64,000 bases of DNA from Osmia lignaria lignaria (GCF_051020975.1 NC_135040.1:1543501-1607500), one strand, 5' to 3'. Shown: positions 20,511 to 31,927, counted from the stretch's first letter. The notes: generated by a model not told the origin, from the sequence alone. Numbers and translations: made by a program.

Positions 20511-21271
20511 GTAGGCTTCCCTAGGAAAAACAGGAATTCCTAAAATCTTAATTTTGGTAATATTAACATCAAAAGTGATTTAAAAAAAGAAATAATATAG
20601 TTTTTAAATATTAAATACTATAAATTAAAGTAGATTATTTTATAAGTGATGAAATAAATATAGATTCAAATTTTCCCGCGTGAAGGTTTATACGCAAGTG
20701 GTGGGGAAACATATGAGACCTCCGTCCGTACATTGTTATTCTCCATGGGACGGCCTACGCAGTATGGGATTTGTGGTGCATGCGTAATTAATGCTTTCTC
20801 AGTCTGAGATATTTCTCAGAAATAAGCGAAATATTGCGAGAATGAGAGGGCATGTTATATTCAATCCTTGTTTGAAAAATAACATCCTTGCTCGGCCGAT
20901 CACTTTATGATTTGCCGCTACTTCGGATCTCTCACTCGTTTCTCGTGTTCTCTATCGTCCCTTTCCAGAACAAAGTCGAGCCGAATAGCATACCTGATCT
21001 GTAATAAGCAACTGGCCAGACCCGAGCGTGTTGCTTATTTCGAGGCAATTCTGTACAGCTATGATATCACGTGATGTTTATGTCATTTATGTATGCACAC
21101 GCAGCCTCCTAGTGAGAAAAATCCCACGACTGCGCATCACTGCGCCTACATGGAGAACCGCTAAGCCTGTGGTGGAGGGGTGGGGGTTGTGGTGGGGGGT
21201 ATTGGGGGGGGGGGGGGGGGCTAGGAAACCTATGGGTGAGAGGGATTGGCAGTTTTCCTGGGGAAGCCTAC
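20511..21271 (-). mobile_element. GTAGGCTTCC-ended element, copy 1
   Basis: Begins GTAGGCTTCCCTAGG and ends with the inverse GGGGAAGCCTAC. Similarity to the other copies extends outward to about 21290 (ATGCTCGGTGCTGTACAT). Inside, AGGAATTCC, TTTATACGCAAGTGGTGGGG and AATATTAA-type blocks are shared with 57141-57516. The interior carries a 17-base G run. No transposase is seen. Confidence 0.55.
21173..21220 (+). repeat. G-rich tract with an uninterrupted 17-G run
   Basis: A run of G-rich words (GGAGGGG, TGGGGG, GGTGGGGGG) leads into 17 consecutive G at 21204-21220. This satisfies a G-quadruplex pattern on the plus strand. The exact length may be affected by sequencing error. Confidence 0.7.
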
Positions 21272-21290
21272 CATGCTCGGTGCTGTACAT

Positions 21291-22050
21291 TAAAAATTAA
21301 TCGATAAAATTTGATCAATACCATAAATAGATATAATCAATATTTTGTATAAAACATATTTGTATTGCCATAAAATTTTCTATGCTGTTATATTCTCAAA
21401 TGTGTTATATAGGTATTATAAGATTAATATGGGATTCTATTTATTTATTATTTATTAGAAACAAAACTATGTTACTGTACTAAATGTTACAGTATTATTA
21501 TTCGATATTCTAATTAATGGCTAATTAATTATAACTAATCGTTGCATAAATAAAGTGTCTTGACAATCAAAGTTCTAGAACATTAATAAAATATTGTTTA
21601 AATTTATTTTTGTTGCCATTAACATTTTTTCATATTTAATTGCTACATGAGCAATGAATTATTCTTAAGCAACCAGAAATTATGATCGACATTTTAAAAA
21701 CAGTAAATAATATATTCATACCCGACTACATCAGTAATTTTCATAACATATAAACGACTGGACATTTACGGTAACGCATGTGCATTAAAATCGCTCATCT
21801 AAAATTTATATTGTATATTACCGTACAAATTTACAGAAATGCTTGAAGTTTTAATTGAATTTGCGAACCGATGCATCTCATGCGCTTATGAACAGAATGT
21901 ACTATGATGTATCTATGTTAACAACATTGACTATAAAATATTCTGCGGTCGTGAAATTTTATAATTTTTCATTTTTTTTTTACATTTTGTGGATAATAAT
22001 TATTCAAACAACTGTGTAACAATTATTAAAGTGGAGTGGGGTAAATCCGC
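21291..22050. other. AT-rich spacer, no gene seen
   Basis: No open frame above 60 codons and no repeat that I can match elsewhere. Confidence 0.5.
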
Positions 22051-22562
22051 AAATGGGGCAAGTGCATTTACAGGTTATTTTTATTACAGTATAAACGAAA
22101 TTTCTTTAGCTGATATGTAGTAATAGACCTTTTTTTATTGTCATCTTATTTTAGTATACCGCTTTTTATATTTCAACAAAAAGTACTTATTTGTTTAAAA
22201 ATGGATAACTATAAAACTAAACAACATATTTTAATGCAGTAAAAAGCATTTTATAGGAGGCTTGTTAATCATTCTGCTGTTGCCCCATTGAACATGAAAC
22301 AAGGATTCAAAGCATTTTTATTAACTCAAAGGTACGCGATTGCCTCATTTTCGGGAAAAGTGCAGAGTAGTTGACATTTTGTAGAATTTCCTATCGAAAT
22401 GAAAATTTACAAGGAAAATTAGGATCCTAGTTAATGTGAATTAAACAGTAATAACTGTGTAATGTGTTTGATATCGACAGTGTTAAGTATTTATATTGCA
22501 CACTAAAAATAGATAGGTTTAAAATGCAACTTTACAACAACCGGTCTGCACTTGCCCCATTT
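22051..22562 (+). mobile_element. GGGGCAAGTGCA-ended element, copy 1
   Basis: Perfect 16-bp terminal inverted repeats AAATGGGGCAAGTGCA at 22051 and its complement ending at 22562. A second, interrupted copy lies inverted at 42847-43871, sharing long blocks such as TTCGGGAAAAGTGCAGAGTAG and the tract around AACATATTTTAATGCAG. Similarity extends left to GTGGAGTGGGG at about 22032. Non-coding. Confidence 0.65.
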
Positions 22563-23302
22563 CAAATTATGGTATTATGTAAAATATTACAATACTTCAT
22601 AATATTTCAAATAGAAATCTAATCAATTATTTCATTAACCCTTATGTATAGCTTGAATCCAATAACCTGGAACAGAAATTCAATGTGAATAACTTTTTAT
22701 TATGAAAAAATCAATTTATATGAAATCCATTGAACTTTATTAAAAATATTCACAGAACACATTACTTAATTGAAGTTGCATTTAATACCATTTTACATAT
22801 ATCAAATATATGTATATGTTGTACTAGTATTAAATAACTACGTTATTTTATTTATTTCCAAAATGCTATGTATGTTTTAAGTAGTAAAATTAATTTTGTG
22901 ATACAAAAACTTGTAATCAACTTTTGAATTGTTAATTCTTAGATTTGGTAGTACCAACGATTTGTTGCTACTATAACGGAGAAATATTTGTAAATAAATA
23001 ATTAAATTGATTTTATTATTATAGAATTATAAGACTGTGTCGTGCGGCGGTGGATTGATCGATAACTACCACTTAAGGAGGATATCACCGCAACGGCTTA
23101 TACTACTTGACAGAGTTCCACTAATTGTAAGTAGTATACCCCAATAATAGTAGCTTGGACCAAAGTTCAGAATCTTCGTTCACAAATATATTTATGAACA
23201 TTTTTTATACACATTTCAGTTCTTTCCTCAATTACAAATAAATAGTAACTTCAATATATTGTCTAAAATAAGTGACATTTTGAATAGTATTAAGTATTTT
23301 AA
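22563..23302. other. AT-rich spacer, no gene seen
   Basis: AT-rich, with a small CG-bearing patch at 23040-23110. No supported feature. Confidence 0.45.
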
Positions 23303-23523
23303 CCATTTTACAGCGGAGTCTGAGTCGATCGATATCCAAACTTACAAAACATATATAAGGATATTAACCTAAAGTTGAATGTATAATTTCTAAGCGAAAG
23401 GATTTCATATATTGGAAAAACAATTTTTAAAATTACAGTGTAAAGTTTAGAAAATGAAAATAATATGAAATACAAAAGTAAATTAAATTTGGGTCTTTTT
23501 GCATGGTCTGTCGTTGAAGGTTT
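23303..23523 (+). mobile_element. TTAA miniature element, copy C
   Basis: Preceded by TTAA at 23299-23302. Contains CAGCGGAGTCTGAGTCGATCG, the ATATATAAGGATATTAACC block, TTTCATATATTGG and the end GTCGTTGAAGG. The right TTAA is mutated to TTGA. Confidence 0.65.
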
Positions 23524-24419
23524 GAGTATGCCTTCATAACATCCTGTGATATAAAAAAATAGATTGTAGTGGACTTATAAATTAATTTTAACTGACAAGA
23601 GACATAATATTACAGCTGATAATTTAAAGAGAAGACTATTGTAACATATGGTGGTTTATCCTTTCGAACACGACATCGGTGAACTGCACCGATACAAGAA
23701 TTTTTATTCCCTCCATAAAATTTAATTAACCCGGTTAACAAACGACAATTTCTAATTTATGTATTTGCATTTCTAGAATAATTCTTTGGATAAATAAAGT
23801 AATTGATGTATGTCAGACCCCATCTCACCATTTAAGAGTTAATATACAATTCCCTGAAAGCTAATTATATGAAACATAAGTATTGAAACAAAATAAGTAA
23901 CTCTTCTGTCTATAATTTAAAAAAAGCGCACAATGCAATATTGTAAATTTTGCTTGGAAGTTATCATAATTTGTCTTTCTCCATGGTCCGCCGTCCAAGG
24001 ATTAATCATTAATCAGATTACATTTAGTCCAACTCGTTACGGTTGCGCGCTGGAGGAACAGCTTTTCTCTGATCACTCTGATCCTATTTCTCATCATTCG
24101 GCGAATTAGGAGCCGTAAGGGACATTGATTGCAGTATGTGCCTCGTTGCACGCATGATTAGAGCTGCATCGGTGTAATTGAGTGGGCGGATTTCCGATTT
24201 ACATTACCGTTGAAGATGTTGCTGCGCCCTCCGTTACTAATGGCACGGACACACGCAAATGGTCCAGCGGCCTACCGATCTGGCTCAGCAACCGGCAGTG
24301 TTCCCTCAGTTTCTAACGTTCGGTTGCAGGTGTGTACCTGGTTGGTGTTTCTCAAGAGTAAGCAGCAGGGGGGTGTCGTAACCGCAGCCCGTGAGTGATA
24401 TACCCTCAATATCCACACT
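23524..24419. other. Spacer with a repeat-end fragment
   Basis: Holds a 3'-end fragment of the TTAA family at about 23968-24007 (CTTTCTCCATGGTCCGCCG then CCAAGGATTAA). 24020-24400 is more G+C-rich. No gene is recognised. Confidence 0.4.
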
Positions 24420-24683
24420 TCACCCTAAGATCTCACTAAATCTCTTGGTTGCTTGCCTAGCCGTCTCCTCGGTGCACCCGTAAGTCTGCATACACAGTGT
24501 TTTCACTTTATGAGATGTAATACTTTCTCGGCCGAGGGTGGCGAGAATCGACGAAGTGTGTTCGGTCAATTCCCTTGATTCATAGGATGCGATATATGCT
24601 TCTTTATTACCGTCCGGTTTATCAGCTTTCAGACATTGAAGAGATACATAAAATGCTGACGGGAAATAATGGTGAACATTCAC
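24420..24683 (-). CDS. Unrecognised open frame, possibly a coding remnant
   Basis: An 87-codon frame on the minus strand, entered just after an in-frame TAG (24684-24686) and ended by TGA at 24420-24422, with no ATG near its start. Unlike other frames here, its translation has the balanced composition of a soluble, mostly helical protein, with segments such as AYIASYESRELTEH and TEETARQATKRF. I do not recognise the family. It could be the last exon of a host gene, a decayed transposon frame, or a fragment of an integrated viral gene. No repeat copy is seen elsewhere in the window. Confidence 0.35.
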   Translation of the reverse strand: MNVHHYFPSAFYVSLQCLKADKPDGNKEAYIASYESRELTEHTSSILATLGRESITSHKVKTLCMQTYGCTEETARQATKRFSEILG

Positions 24684-24942
24684 CTAAAGACGTACACGCG
24701 GATTAAACTCGTTGAGATCAGCTCGTTACTCTTCTAGAGTACCTTTTATTTAGCTTCTATCTCTAAAGCAATTTGCAGTTAAAATTACAAACTAAAATGT
24801 TTTTTATAAAATGGCTGAATTGATGTCTAATTTGAAAGGTAAAATTACGAATTTTTATTAAGTTTAAGAAGGTAGATTTATTCAGAAAGGCTGAAGAAAT
24901 GTATATTATTAGGTTTATTTGGTCAATAAAAATAACATCACT
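24684..24942. other. AT-rich spacer
   Basis: No feature supported. Confidence 0.4.
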
Positions 24943-24946
24943 TTAA

Positions 24947-26133
24947 GGGGGGAGGGTCAAGTAAAATGAACAAATTTCACCTTTTTTTTTTCTTGCTTAG
25001 AAAATTAATTTACTATCTGGAGAATGTTCTCTGAAAGTTTCAAACCGAAATTCGAAGTGTAAGTGTACCTACAACGTCGTTAAAGTGACGCGCTCCGAAC
25101 GGTGCGGAGCAGAGACATCCTGTTCCGCTACATCCAGACGTGCAGAAGTCCATTCTTCCAATATACATCGACTTCTGCCGCGATGATTTGCTTGAGAGAT
25201 GCTTAGGTGGCTACACGCAAAACGCAAACGAAAGTTTTAACGCTACTGTGGCGTCTGGTCCCTAAGCATCTAAACTGCGGCTCAAAAATTATTAAAAATG
25301 CTGCATTTTTGACTGCCGGTATGTTCAATGAAGGTTACATCTTCGTTTTACAAGTTATGAACGATTTACAACTGCAAATCGGGCTGCAGTGTAAGCAGTT
25401 TGCTAATACGTATGACGTACATCGTATTAGCAGTCAGGAGCGCCGCAGCCGAAAGAGGACAAAAGAGGCAAGAACTGCTTGAAAAGAGAAACAGCAGGCT
25501 TTGCTAAGCGAATTTCAAGAAGAAGAGGGTTTACTATACAGCCCTGGCATCGCTGATTAACCTCACATAAGCTGTAAGTTTCGTAAAAGACTATCTTTCC
25601 TTCCGCAAACTTTAAACGCGTTTATCTCAAAACACAAAATTTTGCGCGCCGTGCAATGTAGCTCAGCCATTTCTCAACCGATTCTTATGAAATTTGGCAC
25701 GAACATTCCTTAATGTGTTCTCCTTTGCATGAACCTAAAGGATTGTTTTTAAATTGAAAGAAGCAATGTTTATAACCATTTATATGTAACAAAATGTGGT
25801 GATTTTCCTTCAAAGTGGCGCAGAATTTTTAATTTTTGAAATTTTTTTTTACATTTATGTTCATGCAAAGCGTATTATCATACTTTAACTAAATACATCA
25901 ATTTTTATGATTTTAGACAATTACAGCGACCTGTAGGCTGCACGGCGCATTCGTGTCAAGCAAACTTCAATCGTCTGCAGCTCCGCCATTTTTCAACATT
26001 TTTGTAAACAAAAAATTTATATATACTCATTAAATGCCATATAATAACATGCCGTTGACCGTTAATAAAAAAACCTTATACCCTCTTCACAATAAATTCG
26101 AGAAAAAACGGCTGTTTACTTGACCCTCCCCCC
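24947..26133 (+). mobile_element. TTAA-flanked DNA transposon remnant
   Basis: Perfect 19-bp terminal inverted repeats GGGGGGAGGGTCAAGTAAA start at 24947 and, inverted, end at 26133. TTAA flanks both (24943-24946 and 26134-26137). The 1187-bp body contains the broken transposase-like frame at 25101-25560. TTAA targets are used by piggyBac and Kolobok superfamilies, and the protein remnant fits Kolobok-like elements better. Much shorter than an autonomous element, so it is internally deleted. Confidence 0.8.
25101..25560 (+). pseudogene. Broken transposase-like C-terminal fragment
   Basis: Two frames join into one protein-like stretch. The first, 25101-25262, includes DLLERCLGGYTQNANESFN. A frameshift near 25250 then leads to the second, which continues with VPKHLNCGSK, TAGMFNEGY and RISSQERRS, meets a premature TGA at 25480-25482, and reads on through EEEGLLYSPGIAD to a TAA at 25558-25560. 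From memory, the NESFN...PK...FNEGY pattern and the YGPGIAD-like terminus mark a transposase family common in insect genomes, variously labelled Mutator-like or Kolobok-like. It sits inside a TTAA-flanked element. The frameshift, stop and missing N-terminal part make it non-functional. Confidence 0.6.
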
Positions 26134-26137
26134 TTAA

Positions 26138-26929
26138 GATAAATCGAGATATATATATATTAAACGTGAAAAACTAACTCAACATTATTAACCACAAAAT
26201 ACAAAAAGAAACGTAAACGCAAGTGCCGATCATGGCGCAAAAACTAAAGAGAACTAAAAACAAAAAAAACTATAAAGAACAAAAACCGCATGCATCGATT
26301 CATGTTGATCGGCACGCCACCAACATGTCGCAATATCGATCTAGCTAACATATATCTTTGCGAATATTTTTTTACACAAATCTATTGGCATCCATGATTA
26401 ATGTTTACTTCATTTTTAAAAGTTCCTACTAATTCTTCTGTAAAAAAAAAAAGGTATAGATTATCCAGTCTATAGATTACATTATTTAGTCTTCATTGAG
26501 AACTTTGAACAAAAATCTCATCAATTGTCAATAATTACGTTGGATAATATTATTTCTTGTGAGCACTTCTAACAATTATCATTAATTACCTATACAGTTG
26601 ATGCAACATTAAATTCATGTATGACTTTTTAATAATCATAATATTTGTTGAAATAAAATCAAGTTGTACAAGTTTAAATGTTTACGCAGGAAAATATGAA
26701 TTGATATTCATTTATTACTCATATTTCTCACTTGTATATTGAATTTTATAATATTTAATAATTAAAAGTCATATTATTTTGTTTGCAAATTAATTTCCCT
26801 ATATTACATTTTTCCTATTACAATTTTAGGGACTTTTTTGGGCAAAATTTATTGACGTTCTTAATAAATACTTCTTTTATTTTTAGAAACTGTAATGACC
26901 ATTATTGTTTCAAATATGAAACAAGTCTG
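26138..26929. other. AT-rich spacer, no gene seen
   Basis: AT-rich, no supported feature. A short CG-bearing patch lies at 26215-26345. Confidence 0.45.
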
Positions 26930-27018
26930 AAACAACACATTGAGGATATTGTTAATATCCTTGTATACGTTTTAAAAGTTTAAGTATCGATTGACCCAGA
27001 CTGCGCTGTTCAAAAGTT
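26930..27018 (-). mobile_element. TTAA miniature element, partial copy E
   Basis: Inverted relative to copy A. Read on the minus strand from 27018 it gives TTTTGAACAGCGCAGTCTGG, GTCAATCG, then ACAAGGATATTAAC, followed by divergence. TTAA is present at the outer edge (GTTAAC at 27017-27022). Truncated. Confidence 0.5.
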
Positions 27019-27022
27019 AACA

Positions 27023-28728
27023 TCCAATGCAGCTGATGCGACATTTAACTCGTGTATGAATTTATAACATTCATGATATTGATTTAAATAAAATTAGATT
27101 ATACATTGAAGCAACAAAATGGAAGATTTATTAAAATTATTTAAAATAGAACATATAAAATTCATATTATTAAATTTTATCTTTTATTCTTTAAACATTA
27201 TTTTATACTATATTATTCAAATTTTACTTATATTATTAAAATGACTAAATATAAAAAACATGAACAACTCTTCAAATTTTTGTTCTGCTTTGATCTTCTC
27301 AACACACATTTGTAATTTAATAACTACTTGAAATTAACTTTTATTAATCTTGTATCATATGAAGAAAAAATTACAGAATTTTAGTTCTGCACAGTTCGCT
27401 ATAAACGTTTATGAATGATCCTTGTAAACAGCTGTCCAAATGAAAAATTAATATAGCTCGCCTTGCAGGTTGTCCGTAAGAACCACGATGAAGACCAAAC
27501 GGTCTACCATTTCTTTCGGATAACTTCGATTTTCTTTCAGAACTGTCTTTTGCAACAGCTGTTGCCGACTGTCGAAGATCAGAGAAAAAAAAAAGACAGA
27601 AACGCCGACGTAAACGTGAAAGGAATTTCATACCAGCAAAATCTTCAGCCGATGAGAAGATCTCTCGTTTATGGTGAGAAGAAAGTATACGCGAGAGTGC
27701 GCTCTCAGAGCAACAGGCGTTTTAAACATTTATCAGAGGAAAAGAGAATAAAACAACTTCCTCTTACATGAAATGTGAATCATATGAATACATTTAAATT
27801 GCACCGATTTTTGGAGAGTTTCTGGCTTGTCTGCTCTTCTTGAACACAGTTGCAGTGGTATCGCTTTAAATAGTGTTTCATTACTTCAATGTAACATATG
27901 AATTTCGATATGAAGTGGTTGGATATGAAATGATAATTTAATTGCTAAAAATTCTTAGCTGTACAAATTATTGTCAAATAAGGAATTTTTAATAGTTTGA
28001 GATTATTTTATTCTGACATAAGAATTGTGTTAAACTTTCTGCCCAGATTTTTGGAAATTCTATTTTTAATAATATACTCTTGTTTAAATACGTCATACTG
28101 TATTTTAATAAAATATTTGCTAAATTCCATATCTGTGGCTTATTGTTAGTACAAAAAATACTAATGTCAGTGTTTATAAAGTTAAGATAGCACTTAAAAC
28201 CATGTTAAAAAATTCATATTCAAACAATTTTTGATACAGAAGTTTCTGTTGCTTCAAACTGCTTTTTTAATATAAAAAGGGAGAATTGTATAATAGCTCA
28301 TGCTACTTGTATTTCTTTACAAAGAAGAAAAACATAAATTTGTTGAACGAGTTTATTTAATGAAAAATTTTGACATTGACATATACAAATGTCATTATAG
28401 TCATTTCTAGATAAAATTTGAAATTGGCATGTACTTACAAATGTCATTATAGTAATTTGAAGCCTACAACTACATGTTACATCAACGAGGACAACATAAA
28501 ACGCATGCAATAAGGTGGTTGTATCAGAAACATATTTTATCATACAATTATTTAAAAATTTAGTTGGATATAAATAATGATGACGTACACTCCACGTCTG
28601 CTAAGTTGAAACCTGTGACAGCACAGGGGCAAGGAGGGTCTACCGCAGACACGGCCGACTCTCTAGTTTTACACAAGTTTAATTAGTAGATGTGACCACT
28701 TTGGCCAATAATACACTAGGGCCGAAAG
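27023..28728. other. AT-rich spacer, no gene seen
   Basis: The frames at 27371-27631 (minus) and 27463-27771 (plus) overlap each other and look like translations of a moderately G+C-rich non-coding patch. A short direct duplication of ACAAATGTCATTATAGT occurs at about 28385 and 28437. Confidence 0.45.
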
Positions 28729-28730
28729 TA

Positions 28731-28938
28731 CAGGGTTTACCATTTATCTCGGAACCTGCGCGTGCGTAAACTCATGAATGTGGCAACAGTGCAACATTTG
28801 GCATGATCGGCAATACTCTGGTCCGAGATTCGATTCGGGATACGAGTATGTTTGTCTCTCTGCCGATCGTGTCCAAGTTTTACCAAGCCGAGCCGAGCCG
28901 TGCGCGCGCACGGGTTCCGAGATAAATGGCAGACTTTG
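28731..28938. mobile_element. CAGGGTTTACC-ended miniature element, solo copy
   Basis: 208 bp between TA dinucleotides (28729-28730 and 28939-28940). The ends are inverted: CAGGGTTTACCATTTATCTC and a matching complement with one or two changes. The CG-rich interior includes GATTCGATTCGGGATACGAG, repeated in the composite element at 39800-41652. Typical of a Tc1/mariner-type non-autonomous element. Minus-strand frames across it are incidental. Confidence 0.8.
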
Positions 28939-28940
28939 TA

Positions 28941-29503
28941 TGTGTGAGCTAAGGTAAGGCACGGTAATCGGACCCGGATTTCTTCCAAGTACATATCAAC
29001 TTAGTAGACGCGGACGGTACAAACACTGGAGTAGTTAACCGTAACAAACCATAAATAATTGCACTTAAGGGTTAATAGGAGTAATGACCCAAATTAGAAT
29101 TGATCTTAGGGGCCTCATGCGGCGAAACTAAGTTATTGACAAGGATAGACAGGTCCTTGTCTCTCCTTGGCGAGATAAGAACAGCGCGAATAGATTAGCA
29201 GCTATGCAGACATAAAACGACACAAACTTAGCGATTTCGTACTTCGAGGATTTTGAGGTGAAGAAGCAATAGTTCCTTATAATTTTTTCACTAAATAATC
29301 TTCGCACAATTATACAACGCTGTACAAAAACCGATTTTGCAATTTAGGTTTTCAAACCTTATAAAAAGTACGTTCTGCTGAAGAAAATTTTTTACAATTT
29401 TTCCCAAAAAGCACCCTATACATTAATCAGCACACTTTCCCTGTATATTAATATTATAATTGTTATGAATTATAGAGGTTCTAATGTAACTCTGGTTGAT
29501 CTT
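28941..29503. other. Spacer with a dispersed segment shared with 63880-63990
   Basis: About 29250-29400 resembles the window's right end: CTTCGCACAATTATAC and GTACAAAAACCGATTTT here against CTTCGGACAATTATAC and GTACAGAGCCTGATTTT there. The family is unknown. No gene seen. Confidence 0.45.
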
Positions 29504-29507
29504 TTAA

Positions 29508-30030
29508 GGGGAGTAGGCATTTTTTAGGGTCAAAAAATTGAATTTTTTTTACTTTTTATATTTGATAATAAACAATATATGGAATTAGAATCTATAATTC
29601 AAACAATCTTTTGGGTGCTATAAATAGACAAAAAAGCTCACAAAGTTGGGTGTAATGTATGAATTGTTAGAGGCAAGATTTTAGAAAAATACTTCGCCTG
29701 TAAAATCACGTCTTTCGGCACTCATAGTACCTTTTTCTCAGTAACGATTCAACCGATCGAATTGAAATTTTTGCGCTTCTACTACTAAGGATGACACGTA
29801 TTTTAGCCGAAAACTTTTTTGAAATTTGACCTACAGCCAGATTCCACACACTGATAGGATTGTATAATTTTTTCTATTCGGTATTTCAACATTCTATTTG
29901 GCTAAAATATACATTTAGTATGATAATAGGTGCTCTAAAAATTTGAAGCTGATAGCTGCAGCACATTCTGAAAGAAAAAGGAACATGAAGTTGGCTTATT
30001 TTCTATGTACCGCAGAAAATGCCCACCCCC
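29508..30030. mobile_element. 523-bp TTAA-flanked element
   Basis: TTAA at 29504-29507 and 30031-30034. Ends GGGGAGTAGGCATTTT and, inverted, GGGGGTGGGCATTTTC form an imperfect terminal repeat. No transposase frame; the frame at 29943-30149 runs past the element end and is not called. Non-autonomous element of a TTAA-targeting superfamily. Confidence 0.7.
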
Positions 30031-30034
30031 TTAA

Positions 30035-30430
30035 GGGGGTAGATACGGGTAATAGTAGCACGTTGACATTACCGGCAAAAATGGGCCTAAACATGAGGAT
30101 TTCAAAAGATAGCAAATTGATAGTTTTAAATTTGAGATTAAAATATTAAGTATTCTTATTCTTAATCCTTTCACCACTGAATATGTTTTTAATATATTTT
30201 TAAAAACTTTTTACATTTTCTAATGAAATAATGTCTAAAATGAATAAATATGTGCATTCTATACTTTGAGTATATCCTAATATCCTGGAAATGTCCTGGG
30301 AAAATGTGTCCCAATAGTAAAATAACAAGGATATTGTAATGAAACAATTTTTATTATATTTTATGTGTCATACATCAAAAAACATGCTTTGCATAGCTAC
30401 TTATTGTATGTAAGGAATAAGCTTAAGATT
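30035..30430. other. AT-rich spacer, no gene seen
   Basis: Nothing supported. The phrase GGAACATAT(A/T)TGTCC recurs just after, around 30490-30550. Confidence 0.45.
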
Positions 30431-30474
30431 ACTGGAACCTTCGACCATATACATATATGGTCGAAGACTGGAAC
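30431..30474. repeat. 28-bp palindrome framed by exact 8-bp direct repeats
   Basis: ACTGGAAC (30431-30438) and ACTGGAAC (30467-30474) bracket a 28-bp palindrome: arms CTTCGACCATATA and TATATGGTCGAAG, perfectly complementary, around a central CA. The layout is that of a minimal insertion with an 8-bp target duplication. Confidence 0.85.
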
Positions 30475-31550
30475 ACTCAAATAATACGCAGTTTTGGAAC
30501 ATATTTGTCCAATAGTAATTTGATATTTGTTCTGGAACATATATGTCCCGACTGTGGTGAAACTGTTAATAATTAGTGCCGATATACATTAGTGTGACAA
30601 ATAACATGTTATGATTCATCCCAGAGCAACAAAACATCGTCACTTTCTTCATTCTTCATTGTAATTAAAAAATAGCTAATTTAAATGAAAAAGTGTTCGA
30701 GCTCGTCACACTTGTAAATTATATAACAGAAAATTCGTTCAGCTCGCGATGAATATCAAATCTTGTATAAGAGTTGATCGAGTTTTAATATCGTTAAGTT
30801 AAGTGACTAATATTTGATATTTGCTTATGAAAATTCTTCGGAGTCCAGGGAGGCGTACGAGGCAGTGCACTTTAGCCAGTGTTTACATTCCTCGAGGTAC
30901 CATCTAGTTGAAAAGCTAGTGGAGAATTCTCAACGGATTAGTGGTGCGTTCATATGCGTTCCTTTAAGCAACAGGCGTTTTAACTGGCTGTCAAGTGAGA
31001 ATCCATTCACGAGTCGACAGTGCTGAATCAAGTGTACTCGAGCCACGGCTGCAGGCTAGCTTTTGGTATACCGGTGACGTAAATGGTCGTGCTAGCTCAA
31101 ACACGTTCAACTGGTTCGTTGAATCTCCCGAGCCTCTCGTGATTTCGTTTTCAGTCCTTCCAGTATGTCTGCGTTCGAATTCGACCGTTTCACGTCATTG
31201 ACAGGCAAACGTATCGATGCGTTCCCGTTAATGGATGTACATTTTGCACTTTCATTTGCATCAATTATCGGTGTTCCAATTATTTCAGAACACGCACGAT
31301 TGCACGCAATCCTGCTGTATTTCAACTTGTCGCGTTATAAGCGCGTGCTTTTCTGTTAAAAAATACAACCACCTATAAAGTTAGGAATGTAGTAATCGTT
31401 ACCCATCGTTGGTAATTATAATGCTAGTTCTTTGGAGAAGTACCATTTAATCAATTATTTTCATTTTTCATTGTATACTGCAAAGCATGTTAGTATCCCC
31501 TAGGAAAAACATTACTTCTTTTTGTACTTGAGGATTAAATTAACACATTG
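30475..31550. other. Spacer with a moderately G+C-rich patch
   Basis: 30800-31340 is richer in G+C and is open in several frames on both strands (for example 30814-31026, 30995-31201, 31165-31359). None has a recognisable domain. It might include an untranslated exon or a regulatory block. Confidence 0.35.
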
Positions 31551-31615
31551 TTGACCGGTCACGAGTTAACTCGTATTTTCATGCCCAAACGTTATTGACC
31601 GGTCACGAGTTAACT
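31551..31615. repeat. Tandem pair of double-palindrome motifs
   Basis: TTGACCGGTCACGAGTTAAC occurs at 31551 and again at 31595 (44-bp period). Each copy contains the 8-bp palindrome GACCGGTC and a 10-bp palindrome GAGTTAACTC (last base changed in copy 2). Confidence 0.8.
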
Positions 31616-31839
31616 TGTGTTTCCACTTACATTAGCTATTTTAATTTTCGAAACTAATGATAATATAGGATATTGTAAACTCTTTCCTCGTCGTGATCAA
31701 TCATGTTCACTATATTATAAAAAAGATTACTTTTTTTGATATTTAGGTTTTCATCGCATTTTTAATATTACAAAAATTTGAACTATGACAGACCGCGATG
31801 GTGAAGAACTTTTTAATGAATTATATACAGATGCTTTCT
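31616..31839. other. AT-rich spacer
   Basis: No feature supported. Confidence 0.4.
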
Positions 31840-31927
31840 CTGATCGTCCAAATAAGAGCTTGGAAACTTGAAAAATTGTCCGCTCTTTAAATTGTCTCGT
31901 CCGCGGCAATATAACGAGAGCCTACTG
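31840..31927 (+). mobile_element. CAGTAGAC-ended miniature element, right-end fragment
   Basis: Holds CAAATAAGAGCTTGGAAAC and the terminal GCGGCAATATAACGAGAGCC then TACTG, followed by TA (31928-31929). This matches the right half of the copies at 36482 and 62031. The left half is missing. Confidence 0.55.

Noticed and set aside
27371..27771. Overlapping frames of 86 and 102 codons on opposite strands
   Set aside because: Neither looks like a known protein, and both could arise by chance in a less AT-rich patch.
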